From JBBQXY01 sp038209195 (GTDB lineage: Bacteria > Chloroflexota > Ktedonobacteria > Ktedonobacterales > Ktedonobacteraceae): 48,603 nucleotides of DNA. Each line of letters begins with the position of its first letter. The first letter of the stretch is position 1. The translations under genes were made by a program, and so were the position numbers. The stretch spans positions 1 through 48,603 of the forward strand of contig JBBQXY010000023.1 of NCBI GenBank assembly GCA_038209195.1, given 5' to 3'. Shown piece after piece: positions 9,028 through 17,196 of this stretch. The notes below the pieces were generated by a model that was not told the DNA's origin, searched no databases, and was given only the letters and a program-made list of their open reading frames with translations.

Positions 9028-9738
9028 ATGGAGAGCGCAAGCAAGCCACAGAAAGAGAATTTCTTGGAGGGCTGGCCAGCCCTCCCCTTTGAAGCATGGC
9101 GGGACACCTGCGAAACACTCCAACTATGGACGCAAATCATTGGTAAGGTCAGAATGGAGTTAAGTCCCTTCGTAAATCACTGGTGGCATGTCACATTTTA
9201 TGTAACACCTCGTGGGTTGACAACCTCTGCTATCCCTTTTCAACGTGGAACATTTGAAGTCACCTTCGACTTCATCGATCACATCCTGCGCATTTACACG
9301 AGCGAGGGTACCAGCAGAGAACTGCCGCTGATCCCTCGTACCGTCGCCTCCTTTTACAGGGAATACATGGCTTGCTTGCAGTCCTTGGGGATCGAGGTCA
9401 CCATCAATACCTTACCCTGCGAAGTACAGAATCCCATCCGCTGTGATGAAGATGAAGTCCATGCCTCGTATGATCCCGTCTACGCCCAACGCTTCTGGCG
9501 CATCCTTGTGCAGGTAGACACAATCTTTAAGGAATTCCGCTCCCTCTATATTGGAAAGTGCAGTCCAGTCCACTTCTTCTGGGGGAGTTTCGATCTGGCG
9601 GTGACTCGCTTTTCAGGAAGGCGCGCACCCGAACGCCCAGGCGTCGATCTCATCACGCGCGAAGCCTACTCGCATGAAGTCATCAGTTGTGGCTTCTGGC
9701 CAGGTGACGTAACATTTCCGGAGCCTGCGCTACGATGA
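9028..9738 (+). CDS. DUF5996 family protein, C-terminus lost by deletion/frameshift
   Basis: The open frame has 236 residues. WPALPFEAWRDTCETLQLW, MELSPFVNHWWHVTFYVTP, RGTFEVTFDFIDH and FWGSFDLAVTRFSGRRAPE are typical of DUF5996, a widespread bacterial family of unknown function. The reading frame ends at 9736-9738 just after GFWPGDVTFPEPA. Family members, as I remember them, continue for some 60-90 residues with an aromatic-rich stretch and a conserved LLxFLQSTYE helix. That helix is present downstream in the +1 frame (9722-9862). The gene therefore appears damaged by a small deletion that also shifted the frame. It is third in the run after the MFS and zinc-finger genes. Confidence 0.8.
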   Translation: MESASKPQKENFLEGWPALPFEAWRDTCETLQLWTQIIGKVRMELSPFVNHWWHVTFYVTPRGLTTSAIPFQRGTFEVTFDFIDHILRIYTSEGTSRELPLIPRTVASFYREYMACLQSLGIEVTINTLPCEVQNPIRCDEDEVHASYDPVYAQRFWRILVQVDTIFKEFRSLYIGKCSPVHFFWGSFDLAVTRFSGRRAPERPGVDLITREAYSHEVISCGFWPGDVTFPEPALR

Positions 9739-9862
9739 TATGCGACGCGCCAACGCTCCCAAACAATTGCTTCAGGACTTTCTCCAAAGTACCTACGAAG
9801 TCGGAGCAACCCTGGCACAGTGGAATCGAGAAGCACTAGAAAGAGAGTACACAACAAAGTAA
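9722..9862 (+). pseudogene. Out-of-frame C-terminal remnant of the DUF5996 gene
   Basis: Read in the +1 frame, this stretch gives SLRYDDMRRANAPKQ, then QDFLQSTYEVGATLAQW, and ends EREYTTK at a TAA (9860-9862). This matches the expected C-terminal helix of DUF5996 proteins and has no start signal of its own. Joining it to 9028-9721 still leaves roughly 25-35 family residues missing, which points to a deletion and not only a one-base slip. Confidence 0.7.
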
Positions 9863-9968
9863 GAGCTTCCTATAGCCATAGAATACGTATACTTTTCTCT
9901 CCATTTTTTGCAGAATAAATGCTCCTTCCTCTGGAGTGCGCACTGGTACGATGAACGATGTGTGCGCG

Positions 9969-10379
9969 TTATTGGTGGGCTTTGGGCATCGCGCTGCGAG
10001 ATTGGAAGACCTCCACTACATAGCCATCGGGGGCCGAGAGCAGAGCCAAGCGCGCAAAACCCGCCGGGTGATTCATAGGCACTGCCAGTGATGGCGCACC
10101 GCGCTTGACTAGTTCAGCGTAGGTTGCATCCACATCGTCTGCCTGGAATGTGATGACGCCGCGGTGGTCCTGGTTCTCATGCTGCACGGGAGCCGCGCCA
10201 CCGAACGATTTGGCGAAGTAGTCGGCTCTGAGCAATTCCAGACGTGCCGCGCCAGCATCGAAGTAGGCGTAGGTGCTGTGCTCGTCTTGATAGATCACCG
10301 AGAGGCCGATAATCTCGTGCCAAAACTGGAAGGATGCCGCAAAATCGTTAACCAAAAGGCGGAAGTTATCGAGTTTCAT
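9969..10379 (-). CDS. VOC (glyoxalase/bleomycin-resistance fold) family protein
   Basis: The protein has 136 residues from ATG 10379, which follows AAAGGAAAGGGA. An in-frame ATG at 10412 would add 11 residues. Two beta-alpha-beta-beta-beta units are visible: MKLDNFRLLVNDFAASFQFW, then YAYFDAGAARLELL, GVITFQADDVDATYAEL and the closing APDGYVVEVFQS. The last segment carries the C-terminal metal-ligand-type Glu. The VOC fold covers glyoxalases, dioxygenases and antibiotic-binding proteins, and nothing here singles out one. It is transcribed alone and divergent from the SDR gene. Confidence 0.85.
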   Translation of the reverse strand: MKLDNFRLLVNDFAASFQFWHEIIGLSVIYQDEHSTYAYFDAGAARLELLRADYFAKSFGGAAPVQHENQDHRGVITFQADDVDATYAELVKRGAPSLAVPMNHPAGFARLALLSAPDGYVVEVFQSRSAMPKAHQ

Positions 10380-10422
10380 ACGTGTCCCTTTCCTTTGTGA
10401 GTCGCTACTCACCGCTGTTTCA

Positions 10423-10440
10423 ACTGTCTCTGAAGACAGT
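10423..10440. promoter_or_regulatory. Inverted repeat between VOC and SDR genes, possible operator
   Basis: ACTGTCT-ctga-AGACAGT is a perfect 7-bp dyad. A second, weaker dyad (ATACC/GGTAT) follows within 30 bases, and GACAG-type half sites recur on both sides. The position between divergent genes fits a repressor site. No regulator gene is adjacent. Confidence 0.3.
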
Positions 10441-10625
10441 ATACATCCATACCAGGACGGTATCTGTCCTCTTTTTTACGAAAATGTTCTTATGTCCGTC
10501 ATACCTGACTGTGAGATCGAAGGCGGCGAGCAAAAAGACTGAGTCAGATGATAGAATGGTGACATGAGAGCACATTCGCCAAGCTTCCGGAATATCTAAC
10601 CTTCTATTCTTTTGAGGAGAACACC

Positions 10626-11261
10626 ATGAACACGAGGATACAAACAATCCTTGTCACAGGCGGTAATAGCGGTTTCGGGCGTCTGATCGTAGAAACGTTG
10701 GCACGACAGGGAGCGAACGTCTTTGTTGGAATGCGCGATCCGAATGAGAAGAATGCGCAGGCAGCAACTGAGTTGCGTGCCCTTGCTGAGCAGGAACATC
10801 TGGCGTTAGATATAGTCAACATGGATATCACCGACGATACTTCCGTCCAGCAAGCAATAGCCTATATCGTCCAGAAGAGCGGTCGGCTTGACGTCGTAGT
10901 GAATAATGCAGGTGTATCATTTACTGGTCCACTGGAAACATTTACCATTGCGCAGGTGCAGCAACAATTTGAAACCAATGTTTTTGGTGTTTGGCGCGTA
11001 AATCACGCGGCAATTCCTCATATGCGTGCACAAAAGAGTGGTCTATTGCTCCACATTGGTTCGATTGTAGGCCGTATCGCCTTTCCTTTTTTAGGACTGT
11101 ATGGCGCGTCAAAATTTGCGCTGGAAGGACTGGTGGAATCGTACCGCTATGAGCTTGCTCCCTTTGGCATAGATGCGATCATAGTCGAGCCTGGAACCTA
11201 TTCTACCACCATTTCGAAAAACCGTGTTTCATCAGAAGAGTCAAGATGGCATATGATATAA
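10626..11261 (+). CDS. Short-chain dehydrogenase/reductase, C-terminally short
   Basis: The 211-residue protein is a classical SDR. TGGNSGFGRLIV binds the nucleotide, NMDITDD is the acidic turn, VVNNAGVSFTG is the NAG motif, and Ser in HIGSIVG with YGASKFALEG supplies the catalytic Tyr-x-x-x-Lys. After EPGTYSTTI the frame stops at TAA, followed at once by TAG. Members of this subgroup usually run to about 270-290 residues with a substrate-binding C-terminal part. That part is missing and only 69 bases separate it from the next ribosome-binding site, so it looks deleted. Catalytic residues are intact, but activity is doubtful. ATG 10626 has GAGGAG upstream. Confidence 0.85.
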   Translation: MNTRIQTILVTGGNSGFGRLIVETLARQGANVFVGMRDPNEKNAQAATELRALAEQEHLALDIVNMDITDDTSVQQAIAYIVQKSGRLDVVVNNAGVSFTGPLETFTIAQVQQQFETNVFGVWRVNHAAIPHMRAQKSGLLLHIGSIVGRIAFPFLGLYGASKFALEGLVESYRYELAPFGIDAIIVEPGTYSTTISKNRVSSEESRWHMI

Positions 11262-11314
11262 TAGCCAGTAGCCGTTCCTCATTGTGCCGTTAATCCTTAT
11301 AAGAAAAAACACGA

Positions 11315-11333
11315 GAAGGAGCTAGCCACTATC
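11315..11333 (+). promoter_or_regulatory. Ribosome-binding site pointing to an ATC start for the LuxR-type regulator
   Basis: AGAAGGAG ends at 11321. Nine bases later, at 11331, stands ATC in frame with the regulator. No ATG, GTG or TTG lies between this site and TTG 11382, which has no Shine-Dalgarno of its own. Either ATC serves as a rare start or an ATG has mutated. Confidence 0.5.
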
Positions 11334-11381
11334 CAGGACAATACCATCGCTTTACGTACTGGACAAACACGCCGCGATCCA

Positions 11382-13991
11382 TTGCGTGCCTATACTTTGA
11401 CTGCTCCACTTACCCCACTCATTGGCCGCAAGCACGAGGTGATGGCGGTGTGTAGCCTCCTGCAACGCCCAGAAGTGCGTTTCGTGACGCTTACTGGTCC
11501 GGGTGGCGTGGGCAAAACGCGTGTAGCTTGGGCTGTCGCTGGCGAGTTGCTAACACACTTTGCTCATGGTGTCTGCTTCGTTCCCCTGGCCCCAGTCAAC
11601 GATCCTAACCTGATCATAGCGACTATCGCCCAGACGTTAGGGCTTTGGGAAGCTGGGGATCGTCCCTTGCTCGAACAGGTACAAGCGTACTTGCGTGAGC
11701 AGCACCTGCTACTGTTGCTCGACAACTTCGAGCAAGTGCTGATAGCGGCTCCACAACTGGCTACCCTTTTAGCATCCTGTCCTCAGTTGCACATGCTAGT
11801 GACCAGTCGGGCCGCCTTACGTATTCAGAGTGAATATGAGTTCATGGTATCTCCACTGGCTGTGCCTGATCTCAAGCAGCTTCCCACGAACGAGGAACTG
11901 GCGCAGATTGCGACGGTGAACCTCTTCCTACAGAGAGCACAAGCTATTCGCTCTGACTTCCAGTTGACCAGTGCCAATGCCCGCACCATTGCGGCTATCT
12001 GTGCCCGCCTGGAAGGTTTGCCCCTGGCCATTGAACTGGCCGCAGTTCGCATCAAACTGCTTCCTCCCCAGGCCCTGCTCAAGCGTCTCGAATCTCGGCT
12101 ACAAGTGTTGGCCGGCGGGAAACAAGACCTGCCAGCACGCCAGCAAACGTTGCGCAATACATTGCAATGGAGCTATGACCTGCTCACCTACCAGGAACAA
12201 CGTCTCTTCCGTTTGCTCTCAATCTTTGTAGGCGGCTGTAGTTTGCAAGCCGTAGAAGCTGTAGCCCAAGGACTAGGCTCTTCAGCCCTTGCAGACGCTC
12301 CAGGCAGCAAGCGGACGGTGGAGATGTTCGACGTGGTAGTGTCACTGCTCGACAAGAGCCTGCTACAGCAAACGGAGATAGAGACCGAGGAGCCGCGCCT
12401 GCGCATGCTGGAGACGATCCGTGAGTATGGTCTGGCATGTCTGCAGGAACAGGGAGAGTTGGAGGTGATGCGGCAGGCACACGCTACCTATTACCTACAG
12501 TTAGCGGAGGAGGCCGCCTTGTATCAATTCAGTTCCGAGGCAGGCGGCTGGTTCGAGATAGTGGCGCGAGAGCAGGAAAATCTGCGAGCTGCCCTGCAAT
12601 GGACGATAACTCGCCAGAGCGAAGAGGCAGAAAACGGCATTGAGATGGCGGTGCGTTTGGGCTGGGCACTGTGGAGATTTTGGAGTGTGAGCGGACGCCT
12701 GCATGAAGGGCGCACCTTCCTTGAACGCGTCTTAGTGGCTTGCGAGAAGAGTGAGGCATCTGTGCGAGCGAAGGCACTCTCTGCGACGGCCCTGATCGCC
12801 TCATATCAGGGTGATTATGTGCGAGCAGAACAACTCTGCGGAGAGGCTCTCACCCTTTTCCAGCAGCTCGCGGATCAGAGGGGTATCGTCCATGTCCTCG
12901 CTGTTCAGATAGGAGTTGCCCTTCATCGGCGTCAGTCTACACATATCCTCGCGCTGGCTGAAGAATCTCTCGCCCTCCTCAGAAAGGAAGGTGATCACTG
13001 GTGGACTGCTTACTTCCTCATCGTCCTGGCGCGTGCAGCGTCTTTCAAGCATGAGTATGCGCGGGCCTCCCAGCTCTTTGAGGAAAGTCTGACACTCTTG
13101 AGAATGCTGGGCTACCCAGGAGATATAGCCTGGCCACTCCTCTACCTGGCGCACGACCTGATTGTCCAGGGAGAGCATACGCGAGCACTTCCCTTGTTAG
13201 AAGAGGGCCTGACACTCAGCCGGAGGGCTGACAGCAAGGGCGGACTGGCTTACGCGCTCAGTCTGTTGGGACAGGCGGCCTTTGAGCAAGGTGACGTGGC
13301 TAGTGCCAGCAAATACTTTACCGAGAGTCTGCGGCTCAACCAGGAGGTGGGTCATCAGCAGAGTGTTTCCCGCTCGTTCTTCTTCCTGGCAAGTGGGATG
13401 GCATTGCAGGAGGATTATATCCAGGCGCACACCATCTATGAGGAAGGATTGGCCATCGCCATTAGGTTGGAACATCGTGGGTTAATTGCCTCGTGCCTGG
13501 AGGGGTTAGCAATAGTAGTCACTGCGCAAGGACAACCTGCCTGGGCAGCGCTTCTATGGGGCGCAGCCCAAACCATGCATCAGGATCGAGGCTCATCGTT
13601 GCCTCAGGTGATGCACGACCGCGCTGAGCAGGCACAGACCACGGCACGCACCTTGCTGGGGGAAAAAATGTTTACTGTAGCGTGGGCAGAAGGACGTGCC
13701 ATGTCACCACAACAGGTTCTGACTGTCCGGGAGCCATTTTCCCTGAGCAGCCAGGTACACACCGAAGCGGTGAGTACCCATGGCAAGACACGCTTCCCCC
13801 ATCAATTGACACGCCGCGAGACAGAAGTGTTGCGCTTAGTGGCAGAGGGGCTGACCGATGCCCAGATAGCCCAAAAGCTCGTTCTGAGTTCTGGTACCGT
13901 AAGTTGGTATGTGAGATCTATTTGTAGCAAGCTGAGCGTCTCTTCACGCACCGCTGCAACTCGCGCTGCCATCGAACAGAATCTGCTCTAG
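11382..13991 (+). CDS. LuxR-type transcriptional regulator with NB-ARC ATPase and TPR domains
   Basis: The 869-residue frame from TTG 11382 becomes 886 residues if ATC 11331 is the true start. The order is an N-terminal P-loop (TLTGPGGVGKTR, 38-47), Walker B LLLLLDNFEQ near 112, LVTSR, then GLPLAIELAA of the NB-ARC/STAND module. About 350-760 is TPR-like helical repeats (EEGLTL and EESLAL recur). A C-terminal LuxR helix-turn-helix follows: LTRRETEVLRLVAEGL, then SGTVSWYVRSICSKLSVSS. STAND regulators of this kind respond to a ligand by ATP-driven oligomerisation. It lies just upstream of, and in the same direction as, the three-gene biosynthetic operon at 14292-18924, so it may control it. The missing ATG makes its expression uncertain. 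Confidence 0.9.
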   Translation: MRAYTLTAPLTPLIGRKHEVMAVCSLLQRPEVRFVTLTGPGGVGKTRVAWAVAGELLTHFAHGVCFVPLAPVNDPNLIIATIAQTLGLWEAGDRPLLEQVQAYLREQHLLLLLDNFEQVLIAAPQLATLLASCPQLHMLVTSRAALRIQSEYEFMVSPLAVPDLKQLPTNEELAQIATVNLFLQRAQAIRSDFQLTSANARTIAAICARLEGLPLAIELAAVRIKLLPPQALLKRLESRLQVLAGGKQDLPARQQTLRNTLQWSYDLLTYQEQRLFRLLSIFVGGCSLQAVEAVAQGLGSSALADAPGSKRTVEMFDVVVSLLDKSLLQQTEIETEEPRLRMLETIREYGLACLQEQGELEVMRQAHATYYLQLAEEAALYQFSSEAGGWFEIVAREQENLRAALQWTITRQSEEAENGIEMAVRLGWALWRFWSVSGRLHEGRTFLERVLVACEKSEASVRAKALSATALIASYQGDYVRAEQLCGEALTLFQQLADQRGIVHVLAVQIGVALHRRQSTHILALAEESLALLRKEGDHWWTAYFLIVLARAASFKHEYARASQLFEESLTLLRMLGYPGDIAWPLLYLAHDLIVQGEHTRALPLLEEGLTLSRRADSKGGLAYALSLLGQAAFEQGDVASASKYFTESLRLNQEVGHQQSVSRSFFFLASGMALQEDYIQAHTIYEEGLAIAIRLEHRGLIASCLEGLAIVVTAQGQPAWAALLWGAAQTMHQDRGSSLPQVMHDRAEQAQTTARTLLGEKMFTVAWAEGRAMSPQQVLTVREPFSLSSQVHTEAVSTHGKTRFPHQLTRRETEVLRLVAEGLTDAQIAQKLVLSSGTVSWYVRSICSKLSVSSRTAATRAAIEQNLL

Positions 13992-14291
13992 CAGCGGATC
14001 CCTCCTCTACTACTCACCATGACACGACTTTCCACATTTCTGCAAGACACACGGGTGTATCATGCTCCCCTGCAATTCTATAGGGTGTTCTGGCGCAGAA
14101 CCGATTGTATCTCGCACAGAAAATCCTCTATTTCTACGGATGTGTTACGGCCTGCCACCAGGTAGACTATGAGCAATGGTTCTGTAGATGAAGACCACGA
14201 GACCTCTCTAGAAGAAAGATGGAACAACTCATATAAATACTGCCCGCGAAAAAGAGCGGCAGTGGTGAGCAAAGAAAGGAAACTACTCGTC
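13992..14291 (+). other. Intergenic region before the alpha-oxoamine synthase operon
   Basis: Three hundred bases. An in-frame ATG at 14169 would extend the next gene by 41 residues that do not look like the family. I see no clear promoter hexamers or hairpin. This is the expected place for regulator binding. Confidence 0.35.
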
Positions 14292-15620
14292 ATGTCTCAA
14301 ACAGCGCATCGTCTCAACCTCATAGATACGATGATCACCGAGGCAGCCCAAAAAGGACTGTTACATCTCACGGCGGATAGCGATACCCTTGATGGACGAA
14401 TAATCCATCTGGACGGTCGACCACTCATCAATTTTGGTGTGTGCAGTTATCTTGGCCTGGAAATGGACCCACGCCTTAAGCAAGGAACGATCGATGCCGT
14501 CCTGCGTTATGGCACACAATTCGCCTCGTCGCGAGGCTACCTATCTGCTCCACCCTATAGGGAACTGGAACACATGCTGCAACGTATCGTCGATGCTCCG
14601 GTGCTGGTGACACCGACGACGACGCTGGGACATCTGGCAGCCATTCCCACCCTGATTGGGGAAGAGGATGCAGTGCTTATGGATCAGCAGGTTCACAACA
14701 GTGTCCAGATGGCTGTGGAGCATGTGCGTGCCATTGGCGCCTCAGTAGAAGTCGTTCGTCACAACGACATGCAAGCTCTCGATACACGTCTCAGCGAGTT
14801 GAGTACACACTATTCGCGTGTCTGGTACCTGGCCGATGGCGTGTACAGCATGTTCGGTGACGTAGTTCCTCTTGCGGAGCTCAGGCACTTGCTCCAGTGC
14901 TATCCAAACCTGCATCTCTATCTCGACGATGCTCATGGCATGAGCTGGACGGGGCCTCACGGGCGTGGGTACGTATTGAGTCACCTGCCAGAGCGGAATC
15001 GTGTCGTGGTTGCTCTCTCGATGGCAAAAGGGTTCGCCGCGGGAGGTGGCGTGCTCGTCTTCCCTGATACCGAAATGCTGCACCGGGTGCGTAACTGTGG
15101 AGGACCGATGATCTTCTCCGGGCCTGTCCAACCCCCAATGCTGGGAGCGGCTATTGCCTCTGCTCGCATTCACCTTTCGCCGGAGATCACCTCCATGCAA
15201 CAGGAATTGTTCGAGCGTATTCAATTATGCAATGATCTCATGCAGGAAAAGAACCTCCCACTTGTCTCTTCAGCGATAACGCCTATCCGTTTCGTCGCGA
15301 CCGGCTGGACCCGCGTCGCACACAATCTAATGCATCGCTTGATGGAGGTGGGCTTCTTTCCCAATATCGTGGGCTTCCCCGCCGTCCCGCTCAAACAATC
15401 AGGCATCCGCATCACCATTACGCGGCACCATAGCGCGGACGACATTCGTTCTCTCGTCGATGCGCTTGCGTACCACTTACCCCTCGCGCTAGAGGAGGAA
15501 GGAAGTGGGTTCAGTGACATCGCGAAGTTCTTCCGTCGTTCCATGCCCCCTCTCACTCCTCTTTCGCCAACTGTTTCGAACCGATTCAGGGTGTACTCCC
15601 CTTTGATAAAAGGAGCATAA
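14292..15620 (+). CDS. Alpha-oxoamine synthase family PLP enzyme (KBL/AONS/SPT/CqsA-like)
   Basis: The protein has 442 residues from ATG 14292, which has AAAGGAAA upstream. The longer frame from ATG 14169 has only a weak AGG. The fold-type I PLP signature is complete: GVCSYLGLE, SSRGYLSAPPYRELE, the D-x-x-x-H-x-S element DQQVHNS, HNDM, DDAHGMSWTGPHGRG (about 211-225) and the Schiff-base Lys near 245 in SMAKGFAAGGG. The family condenses an amino acid with an acyl-thioester and releases CO2 and an alpha-amino ketone. The true amino acid and acyl donor are unknown. No biotin or sphingolipid genes are adjacent. An acyl-CoA ligase in the same operon could supply the acyl donor. A 40-base gap leads to the FAD enzyme. 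Confidence 0.85.
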   Translation: MSQTAHRLNLIDTMITEAAQKGLLHLTADSDTLDGRIIHLDGRPLINFGVCSYLGLEMDPRLKQGTIDAVLRYGTQFASSRGYLSAPPYRELEHMLQRIVDAPVLVTPTTTLGHLAAIPTLIGEEDAVLMDQQVHNSVQMAVEHVRAIGASVEVVRHNDMQALDTRLSELSTHYSRVWYLADGVYSMFGDVVPLAELRHLLQCYPNLHLYLDDAHGMSWTGPHGRGYVLSHLPERNRVVVALSMAKGFAAGGGVLVFPDTEMLHRVRNCGGPMIFSGPVQPPMLGAAIASARIHLSPEITSMQQELFERIQLCNDLMQEKNLPLVSSAITPIRFVATGWTRVAHNLMHRLMEVGFFPNIVGFPAVPLKQSGIRITITRHHSADDIRSLVDALAYHLPLALEEEGSGFSDIAKFFRRSMPPLTPLSPTVSNRFRVYSPLIKGA

Positions 15621-15660
15621 AGCTTAAAGATGTTAAAACAGAACACAAAGGAAAAAACTC

Positions 15661-17130
15661 ATGAGTAACCAACAATTATCACAAAATGGCTTCGGTGGTC
15701 GGAATGCTGTGGTGATTGGTGCTAGTATGGCCGGGCTGCTGGCCAGTCGCATCCTTTCCGAACATTTCGAGCGAGTAACAGTGATCGAGCGCGATCAGCT
15801 TCCACAGGAGACGCAGGCTCGCAAGGGCGTGCCTCAGGGTCGGCATGTCCATATACTGCTGCACAAAGGCGCGTCTATTATGCAGAGACTCTTCCCAGAC
15901 CTCTTTCCCGCGCTTATTCAGGATGGCAGCATCGCCATCGATACGGTTGCCAACTTCCATTGGTATAACTTTGGGGCGTGGAAACCTCGCTTTAGGAGCG
16001 GCATCACATTCTACAGCCAGAGCCGCCCCTTGCTGGAAGGACACGTACGTGAGCGAGTGGTAGCGAGAAGCAACGTGTACTTTCTCGATGCGTGCGAAGT
16101 AGTCAAGCTCTGTGCCAATGATGATGCCACGCAAATTACTGGAGTTCAAATACGACATCGTCTAGGTGAGTCTCATGAAGAAGTTCTTGCTGCTGATCTC
16201 GTCGTGGACGCCAGCGGACGTGGTTCGCAGACTCCTCAGTGGCTGGTCGCCCTTGGCTATGACAAAGTAGAGGAAAGCACAATCAAGGTGGATGTCGGCT
16301 ATGCGACCCGTGTCTATCGTCGCCCTGAGCACAATAACTTCGACCACGATGTCCTGGCGGTCTACTCGACACCTCCTGCTGAGAAACGAGCAGGTGTTCT
16401 CGCGCCCATCGAAGAGAATCGCTGGATCGTGACGATGATCGGCTGGATACGCGATTATCCACCCGACGACGAGGCTGGCTTTCTCGCCTTTGCCCGTAGC
16501 TTGCCACAGCCTGACCTCTATAACGCACTTCAAGATGCCGAGCCATTGACGCCAATTGCCATTCATAAATTTCCAGCCAATCGTCGACGCCACTACGAGC
16601 GCCTGTCCAGCTTTCCAGAAGGATTCGTGGCCCTTGGCGATGCGGTGTGCAGTTTTAACCCGGTGTACGGGCAAGGCATGACGGCGGCAGCACTGGAAGC
16701 CGATATGCTCAATACCCTGCTGTATCAGCAACGAGAGCGTGGAAACATAACTGGTTTCTCTCGTCGTTTCCAGAAAAAGATCACGAAGATTGTGGATACC
16801 TTCTGGTTATTGGCCGCGAGCGAAGATTTCCGTCATCCTGAAACGCAAGGGCAAAGACCGCTGGGCGTCAATCTCCTGAACCGCTATGCACGCCGCGTCC
16901 ACGAACTTTCAACGTTCGACCCACAGGTGACGTTACTTCTCTATCAAGTTTTGCAAGCGATCAAATCCCCAATGGCACTGTTCAGCCTACCTATACTGGC
17001 AAAAGTGCTCTTCAAAAGAGCACCTCGAAAAAGCCAGCAAGCAGGAACGAGCGTTTCACTCACAGCAGGAGATGCCATCGTTTCCTCTTTGCCGGAGCAC
17101 GAAGAACACACGCAAGCGTGCCTTCGGTAG
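15661..17130 (+). CDS. FAD-dependent oxidoreductase/monooxygenase (UbiH/halogenase-like fold)
   Basis: The 489-residue protein has the GxGxxG-type dinucleotide fold AVVIGASMAGLLASRIL (16-32) with ERD at the strand-2 end. The DG-like motif is DLVVDASGRGS near 180, and the GD motif is GFVALGDAVCSFNPVYGQGM near 322-341. These three place it among group A flavin monooxygenases and related halogenases/reductases. The halogenase WxWxIP motif is not seen. It is second of three genes with the alpha-oxoamine synthase and the acyl-CoA ligase. A role in oxidising or desaturating their lipid-like product is inference. ATG 15661 follows AAAGGAAAAAACTC. Confidence 0.85.
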   Translation: MSNQQLSQNGFGGRNAVVIGASMAGLLASRILSEHFERVTVIERDQLPQETQARKGVPQGRHVHILLHKGASIMQRLFPDLFPALIQDGSIAIDTVANFHWYNFGAWKPRFRSGITFYSQSRPLLEGHVRERVVARSNVYFLDACEVVKLCANDDATQITGVQIRHRLGESHEEVLAADLVVDASGRGSQTPQWLVALGYDKVEESTIKVDVGYATRVYRRPEHNNFDHDVLAVYSTPPAEKRAGVLAPIEENRWIVTMIGWIRDYPPDDEAGFLAFARSLPQPDLYNALQDAEPLTPIAIHKFPANRRRHYERLSSFPEGFVALGDAVCSFNPVYGQGMTAAALEADMLNTLLYQQRERGNITGFSRRFQKKITKIVDTFWLLAASEDFRHPETQGQRPLGVNLLNRYARRVHELSTFDPQVTLLLYQVLQAIKSPMALFSLPILAKVLFKRAPRKSQQAGTSVSLTAGDAIVSSLPEHEEHTQACLR

Positions 17131-17196
17131 ACGCGAAAACCTATTAGTTGTGAGCACGTAGCATACTCAGAAAGTAGTTATAACAGGAGGATAGAT

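Noticed and set aside
14742..15224. 160-codon frame antisense to the alpha-oxoamine synthase
   Set aside because: Shadow of a well-conserved catalytic domain on the other strand.
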